In this document: positions 1 to 9,599 of the stretch, piece by piece
How positions within the stretch are numbered: position 1 is the stretch's first letter
How the letters are laid out: each line of letters opens with the position of its first letter
Assembly (NCBI GenBank): GCA_020852555.1
Contig: JADZAQ010000051.1
Coordinates: forward strand, 1 to 64,000
DNA length: 64,000 bases
Direction: 5' to 3'
DNA from: Burkholderiales bacterium
Lineage (GTDB): Bacteria; Pseudomonadota; Gammaproteobacteria; Burkholderiales; Casimicrobiaceae
Translations under genes and position numbers: made by a program
Notes under the pieces: model-generated
The model's input: only the letters and a program-made list of their open reading frames with translations
Databases searched by the model: none
What the model was told of the DNA's origin: nothing

Positions 1-7
1 CCTGTAG

Positions 8-559
8 CAGGTGATGGACCACGGCACGCTCACCGACAACAACGGGCGCAAGGCCGACTTCCGCAACGTGATCGTCATCATGACCACCAATGCGGGCGCG
101 ACCGAGCTGTCGAAGACGACGATGGGCTTCACGCAGAGCAAGGGCTCGGGCGACGAGATGGGCGAGATCAAGCGCATGTTCACGCCGGAGTTCCGCAACC
201 GGCTCGATGCGACGATCTCCTTCGGGTCGCTCGACCACGACGTCATCCTGCGCGTCGTCGACAAGTTCCTGCTCGAGCTCGAGAACCAGCTCCACGAGAA
301 GAAGGTCGAGGCGTCGTTCTCGCCGGCGCTGCGCGAATTCCTGGCGAAGAAGGGGTTCGATCCGCAGATGGGCGCGCGCCCCATGGCGCGGCTCATCCAG
401 GACACGATCCGCAAGGCGCTCGCCGACGAACTCCTCTTCGGCCATCTCGTCGGCGGCGGCAAGGTCACCATCGCTCTCGATGCCGACGAGAAGGTGAAGC
501 TCGTCTTCGAGGAAACACCGCGCCAGCCGAACGCCTCGGAAGCAGAACCGGTGGCGTAG
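8..559 (+). CDS. clpA: ClpA, ATP-binding subunit of ClpAP protease (5' truncated by window edge)
   Basis: C-terminal part of the Hsp100/AAA+ unfoldase that feeds substrates into ClpP in the cytoplasm. The visible part is the end of the second AAA+ module: the VMDHGTLTDNNGRK stretch after Walker B, MTTNAG (sensor 1), FTPEFRNRLD (arginine-finger region), and GARPMARLIQD (sensor 2) in the C-terminal domain. The order and spacing match E. coli ClpA, with a short acidic tail. An in-frame TAG lies at 5-7, immediately upstream of CAG-GTG-ATG-GAC, where the family has a second Leu of LLQVMD. This is either an error at a sequence end or a real nonsense codon; the downstream reading frame is otherwise fully conserved. 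Confidence 0.9.
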   Translation, partial: QVMDHGTLTDNNGRKADFRNVIVIMTTNAGATELSKTTMGFTQSKGSGDEMGEIKRMFTPEFRNRLDATISFGSLDHDVILRVVDKFLLELENQLHEKKVEASFSPALREFLAKKGFDPQMGARPMARLIQDTIRKALADELLFGHLVGGGKVTIALDADEKVKLVFEETPRQPNASEAEPVA

Positions 560-970
560 TCGTCGCGCTGGCACGTTCCCCGGCGGCGCGCCGCGCCCCC
601 GGGGCCGCCTGCCGCCTGGAAATGGATTCCATCGCGCGTCCTGGCGGCGTGCGCCGGCCGGTCGCCGGCGCCCCGGGGCCCGGCGCCTTTCGATTCAGGC
701 CGTTGCACGGCGCGCGAGCGTCGGCGGCAGCTATCCTCTTATATAAGATACAAATGCCCCGCAGCACCGGTGAGGGCGAATTGCCGCCATTTTTTTCCGC
801 CACGTGGAATGTGTTTCTAAATACATGTTTTATGTGGGGAAATATTTCGCTGCGGTGCGCAAAAAAAGGTTGCGACGCCGCCCCCGGCTTGATATTTTGA
901 TGGGGCAGGGATCGTGCGCGGCATCGCGGGCGACGCCCGCATTCCCACTCGACGACCAGGAGCAACCGCA
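560..970. other. clpA-aceA intergenic region
   Basis: 411 bases without a convincing gene. The first 150 bases are very GC-rich and contain overlapping GC palindromes (GGCGCC at 667-672 and 682-687, followed by TTT) that could form a weak clpA terminator. Bases 725-900 are strikingly AT-rich against the rest of the window and hold a perfect 12-bp palindrome (TCTTATATAAGA, 737-748), a T7 run at 790-796 and an A7 run near 861. This AT island is the natural place for the aceA promoter, but I see no clean -35/-10 pair. Confidence 0.5.
737..748. promoter_or_regulatory. AT-rich perfect palindrome upstream of aceA, possible operator
   Basis: TCTTATATAAGA is identical to its reverse complement over 12 bases, in a genome where such AT stretches are rare. 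It lies 223 bases upstream of the isocitrate lyase start, within an AT-rich island. That it binds a regulator of aceA is inference. Confidence 0.3.
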
Positions 971-2278
<1,308 letters not shown>

Positions 2279-2373
2279 GGGATCTCCTGCCCGGCGCTGC
2301 GGCACGCGTGCCGCAGCGCCGCCGGCGCCCGCGAACGATGCAACTCGCGGGGCATTCGGGGGTCGGATCGAAC

Positions 2374-2952
2374 ATGACCCCCTTGAGCGAAACGCTCCCC
2401 GGCGGCACCGAGGCGGATGCCGCCACGCGCGTCCGGGCGTTCTTCGCGCTGATCCCCGACAGCGCCGTTCGCGAGCGCCTCCTGGCACTCGCCCGCGAGA
2501 TCGCCCGGCGTTCGCGCGGCCGGGTGGTTTCCGCCGAGCACCTCCACCTCACCCTCGCCTTCCTGGGTGACGTGTCGCTGGCTCGGGTGCCCGACCTGCG
2601 CGCCATCGGCGATCGCCTGCCGCACGTCGCGGCGACGCTGGCCTTCGACACGCTCGGCGCGTGGCGGGCGTCGGGGGTGGCCTGGATCGCGCCGTCGCAC
2701 GTGCCGGACGAGATCACCGCGTTGCACGCGGCGCTCAACACGGCGCTGCGTGCGGCCGGCTTCGCCATCGAGGACCGACCGTTCCGGCCGCACGTCACGC
2801 TGGCACGCCGCTGCGTGCAACCGCCACCGCGCGGGCCGACCGCGCCGATCGTCTGGAACGTGGGCGTGCTGTCGCTCGTTGGCTCGGAGTTGCGCCCCGA
2901 CGGGCCCCGCTACACGACGCTCGCGCAGTGGCCGCTCACGCCGGCGCGGTGA
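2374..2952 (+). CDS. thpR: RNA 2',3'-cyclic phosphodiesterase (2H family)
   Basis: LigT/ThpR-type 2H phosphoesterase of 192 residues that opens 2',3'-cyclic phosphates at RNA ends. Both hallmark HxT motifs are present: HLT at residues 58-60 (in SAEHLHLTLAFLG) and HVT at 140-142 (in FRPHVTLARR), each in its own half of the duplicated fold. The start is uncertain: the ATG at 2374 and an in-frame ATG at 2338 are both possible and neither has a good ribosome binding site. The conserved domain begins near TRVRAFFAL, so either start keeps it whole. It stands between aceA and a convergent sulfurtransferase gene 25 bases away. Confidence 0.88.
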   Translation: MTPLSETLPGGTEADAATRVRAFFALIPDSAVRERLLALAREIARRSRGRVVSAEHLHLTLAFLGDVSLARVPDLRAIGDRLPHVAATLAFDTLGAWRASGVAWIAPSHVPDEITALHAALNTALRAAGFAIEDRPFRPHVTLARRCVQPPPRGPTAPIVWNVGVLSLVGSELRPDGPRYTTLAQWPLTPAR

Positions 2953-2977
2953 CGGCGCAGGAACCGACCGACCCGGA

Positions 2978-3856
2978 TCACTCCGGCGCCGGTCGGCTGG
3001 CCACGGCCGCGGCAGGCCCCTTGGCCACCGGGCGATCCGGATTCGCGCACCACTCGCTCCACGAACCCGGATAAAGGCGGGTGCCGGCGAGCCCGGCAAT
3101 TTCCATCGCCAGGATGTTGTGGCACGCCGAGACGCCGGAACCGCACTGGTGGACGACCGTATCGACCTCGGCATCGTTCAGGATCGTCGCGAAGTCGCGG
3201 CGCAGTTCGGCCGCCGATTTGAAAGTCCCGTCCGGGGCGAGGTTGTCGGTACACGGCCGGTTGCGTGCGCCGGGGATGTGACCCGCCACCGGGTCCAGCG
3301 GCTCGCTGTCGCCGCGGAAGCGCTCCGCGCTGCGGGCGTCGACGATGACCAGTGCGCGCCGGGCGAGGCTGCCCATGATCCCGCTCGCATCGACGGTCGG
3401 CGTGACCGCGCGGACCGCGAAGCTGGCCGGCGCCGGTACGCTCGCCGTCGTGCTCACCGGCCGGCCTTCTCCAGCCCACTTCGCGTAACCCCCGTCGAGG
3501 ACGGCGACGTCGAAAAAGCCCAGCCAGCGCAGCATCCACCAGGCGCGCGAGGCGAATATCCCGCCGTCCTGGTCGTAGACCACGACGTCGCAGCCGCGAC
3601 CGATGCCGAGCCGACCGAACGTCGCTGCGGCATCCTCCGGCGTGGGCAGGGGATGCCGCCCGTTGCGTCCGGTCATCGGCCCGGACAGGTCGCGATCGAG
3701 GTGCACGAAGCACGCGCCGGGGATGTGCCCTGCCTGGTACCGCGCCGCGCCCCAGGTGTCGGGACGGGCGAGGTCGTGCCGCACGTCGAGCACGACGAGG
3801 CCCGGGTCGGCAAGTCTGGGCTCGAGGTCGCGGGTGTCGATGAGGGTGCGCAGCAT
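2978..3856 (-). CDS. sseA: Sulfurtransferase, 3-mercaptopyruvate type
   Basis: Two-domain rhodanese of 292 residues. The N-terminal domain (about 1-130) is inactive and the C-terminal domain carries Cys238 in the loop CGSGVSA. That loop matches 3-mercaptopyruvate sulfurtransferase (CGSGVTA) rather than thiosulfate sulfurtransferase (CRKGVTA), so transfer of sulfur from 3-mercaptopyruvate to thiols or cyanide is expected. Other rhodanese landmarks are YQAGHIPGA in the first half, AGHIPGARNRP in the second and a conserved C-terminal GSWSEW. It follows the Rieske oxygenase gene in the same direction with 34 bases between them, so the two may be co-transcribed. Physiological substrate not provable from sequence. 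Confidence 0.92.
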   Translation of the reverse strand: MLRTLIDTRDLEPRLADPGLVVLDVRHDLARPDTWGAARYQAGHIPGACFVHLDRDLSGPMTGRNGRHPLPTPEDAAATFGRLGIGRGCDVVVYDQDGGIFASRAWWMLRWLGFFDVAVLDGGYAKWAGEGRPVSTTASVPAPASFAVRAVTPTVDASGIMGSLARRALVIVDARSAERFRGDSEPLDPVAGHIPGARNRPCTDNLAPDGTFKSAAELRRDFATILNDAEVDTVVHQCGSGVSACHNILAMEIAGLAGTRLYPGSWSEWCANPDRPVAKGPAAAVASRPAPE

Positions 3857-3890
3857 TCGACGATTCTACCGGGCCGGGTCGCGCGCCGCG

Positions 3891-5000
3891 CTACCGATGG
3901 GCGAGGTGCGGCTCCATGATCCGCCGATAGAACTCGTGGAAATGCTGCATGCCGTCTTCCATCGGCGACTGGTAGGGGCCGACCTCGTTGCGGCCACGCG
4001 CGTGGAGTGCGCGGCGGCCCGCATCCATGCGCTCGGCGATCTCGTCGTCTTCGCGTGCCGTTTCCATGTACGCGGCCTGCTCCGCCTGCATGAATTCGGG
4101 CTCGAAGAGCGCGATGTCCTCGGGGTAGTAGAACTCGATCACGTTGCGCGTGCGGTCGACAGTCTCCGGGATCAGCGTGCTGATGACGAGCACGTGCGGA
4201 TACCATTCGACCATGATGTTGGGGTAGTAGGTGAGCCAGATCGCCCCGTGGCGGGGGAGCTCGCCGCGATAGTAGTCGAGCACCGCCTGGTGCCAGCGTT
4301 CGTACGTGGGTGAACCCGCCTTGGCGAGGCGGTTCTTGATGCCCACGGTCTGCACCGAGTACCACTCGCCAAACTCCCAGCGCAGGTCGTCGCAGGTGAC
4401 GAACTGACCAAGACCTGGGTGGAACGGAACCACGTGGTAGTCCTCGAGGTAGACCTCGATGAAGCTCTTCCAGTTGTAGTTGCACGGGTGCGTCTCGATG
4501 CGATCGAGCCGATAGCCCGTGAAGTCGAAGTCCTCGACGCCGAGTGCGGCGAGGTCGCGCGCGATGTCGCGCGGGCCGTCGAAGAGCAGCCCGTTCCAGT
4601 TCTGGAGCGGCGAGCGGGCGAGGTTGAGACAGGGTTTTTCCTCGAAATGCGGCGCGCCGAGGAGCGTGCCTTCGAGGTCGTACGTCCAGCGATGCACGGG
4701 GCACACGATGTTGCTCGCGTTGCCGCGGCCGCTCTTCATCAGCGCCTGGCGGTGGCGGCAGACGTTCGACAGCAGTTCGACGCCGCCGGCATTGCGCACC
4801 AGCAGCTGCGCATCGTGGCGTGTGGCGAGCACCTGGAAGTCGCCGATCTCGGGCACCATGAGCTCGTGGCCCACGTAGCCCGGCGCCTGGACGAGCAGGT
4901 GCTCGCGTTCCGCGGCGAGGACGTGCGGATCGCAATACCAGGAGACGGGGAGCTGTGTCGTCGACGCGCGCAAGCGCGCTGCGGCAGCGAGGTCGGACAT
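3891..5000 (-). CDS. Rieske-type non-heme iron oxygenase, alpha-subunit-like
   Basis: 369-residue aromatic-ring-hydroxylating-oxygenase-like protein. The N-terminal Rieske domain has both cluster halves, C81-R-H83 and C100-P-V-H103 in NVCRHRQ and VCPVHRWTY. The catalytic domain has NWKSFIEVYLEDYHVVPFH, with H189 and H194 as the mononuclear iron ligands and D187 as the bridging acid. No reductase, ferredoxin or beta subunit lies nearby, so electrons must come from proteins encoded elsewhere; in betaproteobacteria this gene commonly sits near xseB-ispA. I start at 5000 (MSDLAAAARL) because AAGGGTAAGG precedes it; an ATG at 5045 has no support. Substrate unknown; ring hydroxylation or demethylation are both typical of the family. 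Confidence 0.85.
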   Translation of the reverse strand: MSDLAAAARLRASTTQLPVSWYCDPHVLAAEREHLLVQAPGYVGHELMVPEIGDFQVLATRHDAQLLVRNAGGVELLSNVCRHRQALMKSGRGNASNIVCPVHRWTYDLEGTLLGAPHFEEKPCLNLARSPLQNWNGLLFDGPRDIARDLAALGVEDFDFTGYRLDRIETHPCNYNWKSFIEVYLEDYHVVPFHPGLGQFVTCDDLRWEFGEWYSVQTVGIKNRLAKAGSPTYERWHQAVLDYYRGELPRHGAIWLTYYPNIMVEWYPHVLVISTLIPETVDRTRNVIEFYYPEDIALFEPEFMQAEQAAYMETAREDDEIAERMDAGRRALHARGRNEVGPYQSPMEDGMQHFHEFYRRIMEPHLAHR

Positions 5001-5353
5001 CGGCCTTACCCTTTCATCGCAAATGGTTGCTCGCAACCAACCCAACCCAACAACCCGGGACGCCTACGGCGTGGCTCATGGGAGCGCGCGGATGAGCGAC
5101 ACGGATGCGAGACCACCCGTTCGCATGACATCACCCGCCCGCGAGCCTACTGCCGCCCCGGACCGCTTTGCCAAGTCGGCCGCACGAAAGGACTCGCTGC
5201 AGGCCGCGTCGTCAAACGTGTTAATATAATCAACTTTACGCCATCAGGTCAAGACCTTACGTGCGAATCCGGCGCGGCGACGAGGGGCCCGCGGCGCCTG
5301 GCTTACGCCGGGCCGCGTCAGCGGTCGACGATGTCTTCGCCTCGCTTCCCGCC
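5001..5353. other. Divergent intergenic region between Rieske oxygenase and xseB
   Basis: 353 bases between divergent genes. A short AT-rich patch at 5220-5237 contains a perfect TATAAT on the plus strand (5225-5230), which could drive xseB, but no good -35 lies 16-18 bases upstream. The plus-strand reading frame that extends xseB upstream to a GTG at 5261 is not conserved-looking (Arg/Ala-rich) and I treat it as non-coding. Confidence 0.45.
5225..5230 (+). promoter_or_regulatory. Candidate -10 box for xseB-ispA
   Basis: Perfect TATAAT in the only AT-rich patch of this intergenic region. The matching -35 position (about 5202-5207) reads AGGCCG, so the promoter would depend on an activator or an extended element, or may be weak. 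Confidence 0.3.
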
Positions 5354-5596
5354 ATGAACACGAACGCCAGTCCCCCCAAGGATTTCGAGTCGGCGCTAGC
5401 CGAACTGGAAGCCGTCGTCGCCGCCATGGAAGGCGGCCAGATGGCGTTGGCCGATTCGCTGGCCGCGTACCAGCGGGGCGCCGAACTCGTCGCCTACTGC
5501 CAGGCCGCGCTGAAGGACGCGCAGCAGCAGATCGAGATCCTGGAGAAGGGTGTGCTGAAGCCCTTCGTCCCCGGCAGCCCCGACGATGGAGTCTGA
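5354..5596 (+). CDS. xseB: Exodeoxyribonuclease VII small subunit
   Basis: 80-residue helical protein that binds several copies to XseA to make exonuclease VII, which degrades single-stranded DNA. Family features are FESALAELEAVVAAMEGG near the N-terminus, then SLAAYQRGAELVAYCQ and LKDAQQQIEILE. The start at ATG 5354 (MNTNASPPKDF) gives the usual family length. Its last 11 bases overlap the start of ispA, a coupling that recurs in many proteobacteria. xseA itself is not in the window. Confidence 0.93.
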   Translation: MNTNASPPKDFESALAELEAVVAAMEGGQMALADSLAAYQRGAELVAYCQAALKDAQQQIEILEKGVLKPFVPGSPDDGV

Positions 5597-6494
5597 GGCG
5601 CGCACCGCGGCCACCGCACCCCTGCCGTTCGCGACGTGGGCCGACGTGCGGCAGCGGCGCATCGAGGGCGTGCTCGATCGCACGCTCGCCTCCGTACCGG
5701 CGATCCCCGCCGAGCTCACCGGCGCGATGCGCTACGCCGTGCTGGGTGGCGGCAAGCGCATGCGACCGCTCCTTGCCTACGCCGCGGGCGAGCTCACCCA
5801 GGCGAGTCCCGAGGCGGTCGACGGCGTCGCCGCGGCGGTCGAGATGATCCACGCCTATTCGCTCGTACACGACGATCTGCCGTGCATGGACGACGACGTC
5901 CTGCGCCGCGGCAAGCCGACCTGCCACGTCGCCTACGGCGAGGCGATGGCCCTGCTCGCCGGCGACGCGCTGCAGGCGCAGGCGTTCGCGGTCCTCCAGT
6001 CGGCGCGTCTGGCCGATCCCGCGGCGGCTTGTCGCCTGCTCGCGCAGTCGGCGGGTGCCGCCGGCATGGCGGGAGGGCAGGCGATCGACCTGTTGCACGT
6101 CGGCAAGGCGCTCGCCCTCCCCGCTCTGGAGGTGATGCATCGGATGAAGACCGGCGCGCTCATTCGCGCCGCCATCCTGCTCGGCGCGCAATGCGGCCGT
6201 GCGGTCCACGGCACCGAAGCCGCGCTCGCGGGATTCGCGCGCAGCATCGGGCTCGCCTTCCAGGTCGTCGACGACGTCCTCGACGTGGAGGGTTCCGCCG
6301 CTTCGCTCGGCAAGACCGCCGGCAAGGACGCCGCGAGCCACAAGCCGACGTACGTGTCGTTGCTGGGCCTCGATGCCGCCAAGGCGCACGCACAGGCGCT
6401 GCGCGAGGAAGCGCAGGCGGCGCTGGCGCCCTTCGGGACGCGCGCGCGCCGGTTGCACGAGATCGCCGACTGGATCGTCCGCCGTGACCATTGA
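5586..6494 (+). CDS. ispA: Farnesyl diphosphate synthase (short-chain polyprenyl synthase)
   Basis: 302-residue trans-isoprenyl diphosphate synthase that condenses IPP with DMAPP and GPP to farnesyl diphosphate, the precursor of quinone side chains and undecaprenyl phosphate. The first Asp-rich motif is D96-D97-LPCM-D102-DD and the second is D229-D230-VLD-233; GGGKRMRP near residue 54 binds diphosphate. The extra two residues between the Asp pair in the first motif are typical of bacterial FPP synthases. The ATG at 5586 lies inside the end of xseB. In many betaproteobacteria dxs follows directly; here folE2 follows instead. Confidence 0.94.
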   Translation: MESEARTAATAPLPFATWADVRQRRIEGVLDRTLASVPAIPAELTGAMRYAVLGGGKRMRPLLAYAAGELTQASPEAVDGVAAAVEMIHAYSLVHDDLPCMDDDVLRRGKPTCHVAYGEAMALLAGDALQAQAFAVLQSARLADPAAACRLLAQSAGAAGMAGGQAIDLLHVGKALALPALEVMHRMKTGALIRAAILLGAQCGRAVHGTEAALAGFARSIGLAFQVVDDVLDVEGSAASLGKTAGKDAASHKPTYVSLLGLDAAKAHAQALREEAQAALAPFGTRARRLHEIADWIVRRDH

Positions 6495-6556
6495 CCATGG
6501 CCGGCGTCTTCGCAGCGTCGCGTCGAGTCGTGGATCGCGGCGGCGAGCCGATCCGC

Positions 6557-6562
6557 TAGAAT
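6557..6562 (+). promoter_or_regulatory. TAGAAT -10-like box just upstream of folE2
   Basis: TAGAAT ends 4 bases before the first folE2 ATG (6567) and 10 bases before the second in-frame ATG (6573). If used as a -10 element, transcription would begin at or within the first codons, giving a nearly leaderless mRNA starting at 6573. No clear -35 is visible. Confidence 0.35.
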
Positions 6563-6566
6563 TCGC

Positions 6567-7388
6567 ATGCCCATGAACCGTCCCGAGCATCCCGGCCAGC
6601 TCATTCCGATTCCCGATACCCAATCGGCCCGGGACGAGCGCCATCTCGCCATCGACCAGGTCGGTATCCGCGGCCTGCGCTATCCGCTCGTCTTCTGTGC
6701 CGCCGACGGCGTCGCGCAGCCGACGATCGCCACCGCCAACGTCTACGTGGCGTTGCCCGAGGATCGCAAGGGCACGCACATGTCGCGGCTCGTGACGCTC
6801 CTCGAGGAGCGCGCGGCGGCGGCCGTGCCGCTGTCGGTCGCCGGGCTCGATGCCTTGCTGCGCGAGCTCGTGGTGCGCCTGGACGCACCCGCGGGCCGCA
6901 TCGAGTTCGCGTTTCCGTTCTTCGTGCGCAAGTCGGCGCCGGTATCGGGAGTCGCGAGCCTGCTCGACTACGAGGTGCGCCTCGCCGGTGAGCTCGCGCA
7001 CGGACGCGTGATCAAGACGGTGACGGTGGCCGTGCCGGTCACGTCGCTGTGCCCGTGCTCGAAGGAGGTCGCCGAGTACGGTGCGCACAACCAGCGCTCG
7101 ACGGTCACCATCACGGTGCGTGCCGAAGGCACGGTCGACGTGCACGAGCTCCTGCGAATCGCCGAGGACGAGGCGTCGTCCGAGCTCTACGGGGTGCTGA
7201 AACGCGTCGACGAGAAATACGTCACCGAGCGCGCCTACGACAACCCTCGCTTCGTCGAGGACCTGGTGCGCGCCGTGGCCACCCGGCTCGGCACCGAGCC
7301 CCGCTTCGCCGCGTGGTGCGTGGAAGCCGAGAACTTCGAGTCGATCCACAATCACTCGGCATACGCGCGGATCGCGCGGGGGATGTAG
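6567..7388 (+). CDS. folE2: GTP cyclohydrolase FolE2 (type IB)
   Basis: 273-residue cyclohydrolase converting GTP to dihydroneopterin triphosphate, the first step of folate and queuosine precursor synthesis. FolE2 is the prokaryotic alternative to FolE and works with metals other than zinc. Diagnostic stretches are GIRGLRYP, KGTHMSRL, the TSLCPCSKEVAEYGAHNQRS block with C162, C164 and H174, and the C-terminal ENFESIHNHSAYA. The start could be 6567 or 6573 (MPMNRPEHPGQ); no Shine-Dalgarno is visible. It follows ispA at a short distance but has its own -10-like box. The place where relatives often carry dxs is empty. Confidence 0.93.
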   Translation: MPMNRPEHPGQLIPIPDTQSARDERHLAIDQVGIRGLRYPLVFCAADGVAQPTIATANVYVALPEDRKGTHMSRLVTLLEERAAAAVPLSVAGLDALLRELVVRLDAPAGRIEFAFPFFVRKSAPVSGVASLLDYEVRLAGELAHGRVIKTVTVAVPVTSLCPCSKEVAEYGAHNQRSTVTITVRAEGTVDVHELLRIAEDEASSELYGVLKRVDEKYVTERAYDNPRFVEDLVRAVATRLGTEPRFAAWCVEAENFESIHNHSAYARIARGM

Positions 7389-7449
7389 GACGCCCGCGCG
7401 GGCCGTGCGCCGCGACAGCGCGGCCCCGAGCCTTGCGTCCGCGCGCCGC

Positions 7450-8643
7450 ATGCTGTCCCCGCTCAAGCACCGCTACGACGCGCTGGCGCAGCGCGTGGTC
7501 GCCTCGCTCTCGGAAATCGAGCGCCGCGACGTGCGCGCGTTCGATCGCTGGTTCTACGCCCACGGCGGCTGGCGCTGGCTGATCGGCGTGGTGCTGGTGA
7601 CGACGTTCGTCGCCTGGGTCGCCTCGCAGTTGCCGTGGAACATGACGTTCGCCGAGGCGGCGATCCTGTTCAACCTCGTGGTGCTCACGCTCATCTGGTC
7701 GGGCCTGTCGGCGTGGTTCGGCTATCGCCGCTTTCAGGGTCGGATCTTCCGCTACATCGTCGCGGCGCCGATTCTGGCACTCGCCGCGGCGCTCGTCGGC
7801 GCCAGCATCGCGGGGTTCGTCAACGGGGTGGATCCGTTCGTGTTTTTCCGCGACAGCGCGAAGCTGCGCCACGTGGTGACCGCGGCGCTCGTCTTCGGCG
7901 TGATGTTCTCGTTGGTCACCGCGCTCATCGCCCACCTGCGCCACCGCGAGTATCGCGCGCTCACCGCGTCGCTCGAGGCCGAAGCGCGACAGAGCGAGAC
8001 CTCGCGCCAGCTCGCCGAGTCGAAGCTGAAGCTCCTGCAACTGCAGGTCGAGCCGCACTTCCTCTTCAACACGCTGGGCAGCGCGCAGCAACTGGCCGAG
8101 AAGGGGGCCCCGGAGGCGGCGCGCCTCATCGGTGAGCTCATCCATTTCCTGCGCGCGGCGGCACCGGCGCTACGCGACGAGATGACGACGGTGCGCGGAG
8201 AGGCGGCGATGATTCGCGCCTATCTCGGCATCATGCAGACGCGGCTCGGCCGACGTCTGGGCTGGTCGGTGCGCATCGACGGCGCAATCGCCGACTGCCC
8301 CATTCCGCCCGGCATGCTCATCACGCTCGTCGAGAATGCGATCAAGCACGGCATCGAGCCCACCCCCCGCGGTGGCCGCGTCGACGTCGTGGCCGAGCGC
8401 GTGGGTGACGCTGTCGTCCTCGCGGTGACCGATACCGGCGCGGGGCTCGCCGCGACGTCGGGTGCGGGCGGGATCGGTCTTGCCAACATCCGGGAGCGCC
8501 TCGAACTCGCGTACGGCGAGCGCGCGTCACTCGTCCTCGCGCAGCACGAGCCGACCGGCTTTCAGGCGCGCATCGCGCTCCCGTTCGAGCGCCTCCGCGC
8601 CGCGCCGGCGTTACCTTCCGTGCACGCCATCAGCGAACCATGA
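7450..8643 (+). CDS. LytS/YehU-type sensor histidine kinase
   Basis: Membrane-bound histidine kinase of 397 residues. The N-terminal part has four hydrophobic segments (roughly residues 40-60, 68-92, 100-125 and 140-160), followed by a linker helix and the His_kinase domain with QVEPHFLFNTL, phosphoacceptor H203. The ATPase part has LVENAIKHGI (N box), DTGAGL and GIGLANIRERL (G boxes). This is the short LytS-like class that partners LytTR regulators. No dedicated sensory domain is seen, so the stimulus is probably felt in the membrane. A GTG at 7405 would add 15 residues; neither start has a good ribosome binding site. ATGA overlap with the next gene. Confidence 0.88.
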   Translation: MLSPLKHRYDALAQRVVASLSEIERRDVRAFDRWFYAHGGWRWLIGVVLVTTFVAWVASQLPWNMTFAEAAILFNLVVLTLIWSGLSAWFGYRRFQGRIFRYIVAAPILALAAALVGASIAGFVNGVDPFVFFRDSAKLRHVVTAALVFGVMFSLVTALIAHLRHREYRALTASLEAEARQSETSRQLAESKLKLLQLQVEPHFLFNTLGSAQQLAEKGAPEAARLIGELIHFLRAAAPALRDEMTTVRGEAAMIRAYLGIMQTRLGRRLGWSVRIDGAIADCPIPPGMLITLVENAIKHGIEPTPRGGRVDVVAERVGDAVVLAVTDTGAGLAATSGAGGIGLANIRERLELAYGERASLVLAQHEPTGFQARIALPFERLRAAPALPSVHAISEP

Positions 8644-9392
8644 AGACACCGACTGCCATCATTGCCGAAGACGAGCCGCTGATGCGTGAACGCCTCGTCG
8701 AGAAGCTCGCGGAAGCCTGGCCCGCACTCGCCATCGTGGCGCAGGCGGAGGATGGTGACCAGGCGCTCGCGCTCTTCGAGGAGCATCGGCCCGACATCGC
8801 CTTCCTCGACATCCGCATGCCCGGCCGCAGCGGTCTCGACGTCGCCGCGGCGATCGGCACCCGCTGCCACGTGGTGTTCATCACCGCGTACGACCAGTAC
8901 GCGCTCAAGGCGTTCGAGGCGGGAGCGGCGGATTACCTGCTGAAGCCGATCGAGGCCGACCGGCTCGCGCTGATGGTCGAGCGCCTGACCCGCAAGCTCG
9001 CGACGCCGCCCGCGGACTTGGGTGACCTCGTGGCGCAGCTGCGCGCCACCCTGAACGCGGGCCCGGGCCATCTGAAGTGGGTGAAGGCGGCGGTCGGCAA
9101 GCAGGTCAAGCTCATCGCGGTCGCCGACATCGTCTACTTCCAGTCGGACACGAAGTACACGCGGGTGGTGCTCGCCGACGGCGAGGCACTCATTCGCACG
9201 CCGCTCAAGGACCTGCTCGCCGACCTCGATCCGAAGCAGTTCTGGCAGGTTCACCGCGGCACGATCGTCAACCTCGGCGCGGTCTCCGGCGTGCTGCGCG
9301 AGGACGCCGAGCGGCAGTTCATCCTCCTCAAGAATCGCCCCGAGCGGCTTCCCATCTCGCGCCAGTTCACGCACCGGTTCCGGCAGATGTAG
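8640..9392 (+). CDS. LytTR-family response regulator
   Basis: 250-residue regulator paired with the preceding kinase through a 4-base ATGA overlap. The receiver domain has acidic pocket E10-D11, phosphoacceptor D57 in FLDIRMPG, and the conserved K102 in YLLKPIEA. A LytTR DNA-binding domain follows (about 148-248), with the family pattern IVYFQSDTKYTRVVLADGE and FWQVHRGTIVNL. Proteins of this AlgR/LytR type bind paired direct repeats upstream of target promoters. The target genes cannot be read from the neighbourhood. Confidence 0.93.
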   Translation: MKTPTAIIAEDEPLMRERLVEKLAEAWPALAIVAQAEDGDQALALFEEHRPDIAFLDIRMPGRSGLDVAAAIGTRCHVVFITAYDQYALKAFEAGAADYLLKPIEADRLALMVERLTRKLATPPADLGDLVAQLRATLNAGPGHLKWVKAAVGKQVKLIAVADIVYFQSDTKYTRVVLADGEALIRTPLKDLLADLDPKQFWQVHRGTIVNLGAVSGVLREDAERQFILLKNRPERLPISRQFTHRFRQM

Positions 9393-9586
9393 CGCCGTCG
9401 CCGGCGCGCACAGGTTCTCGCCGCGCATCACACCACCGCGTCGAGGCGACGGTGGGGGCGCACGAAGCGCGCTCCTGCGCGCGGAGAGCGTCACCGCCGT
9501 CGCCCCCGGAGTCACGGACCTCGCCGCGCGCAATCGGATCGCACCACCACGCCGACGACGCGAGTCGCCGTCCGCGCCTCGGCTGC

Positions 9587-9592
9587 TAGAAT
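9587..9592 (+). promoter_or_regulatory. TAGAAT -10 box placing the transcription start at the ATG of the amidotransferase gene
   Basis: TAGAAT ends 7 bases before the ATG at 9600, so a sigma-70 start would fall on or next to the A of the start codon. No Shine-Dalgarno precedes the ATG, consistent with a leaderless mRNA. No strong -35 is visible. Confidence 0.45.
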
Positions 9593-9599
9593 TCAATGC

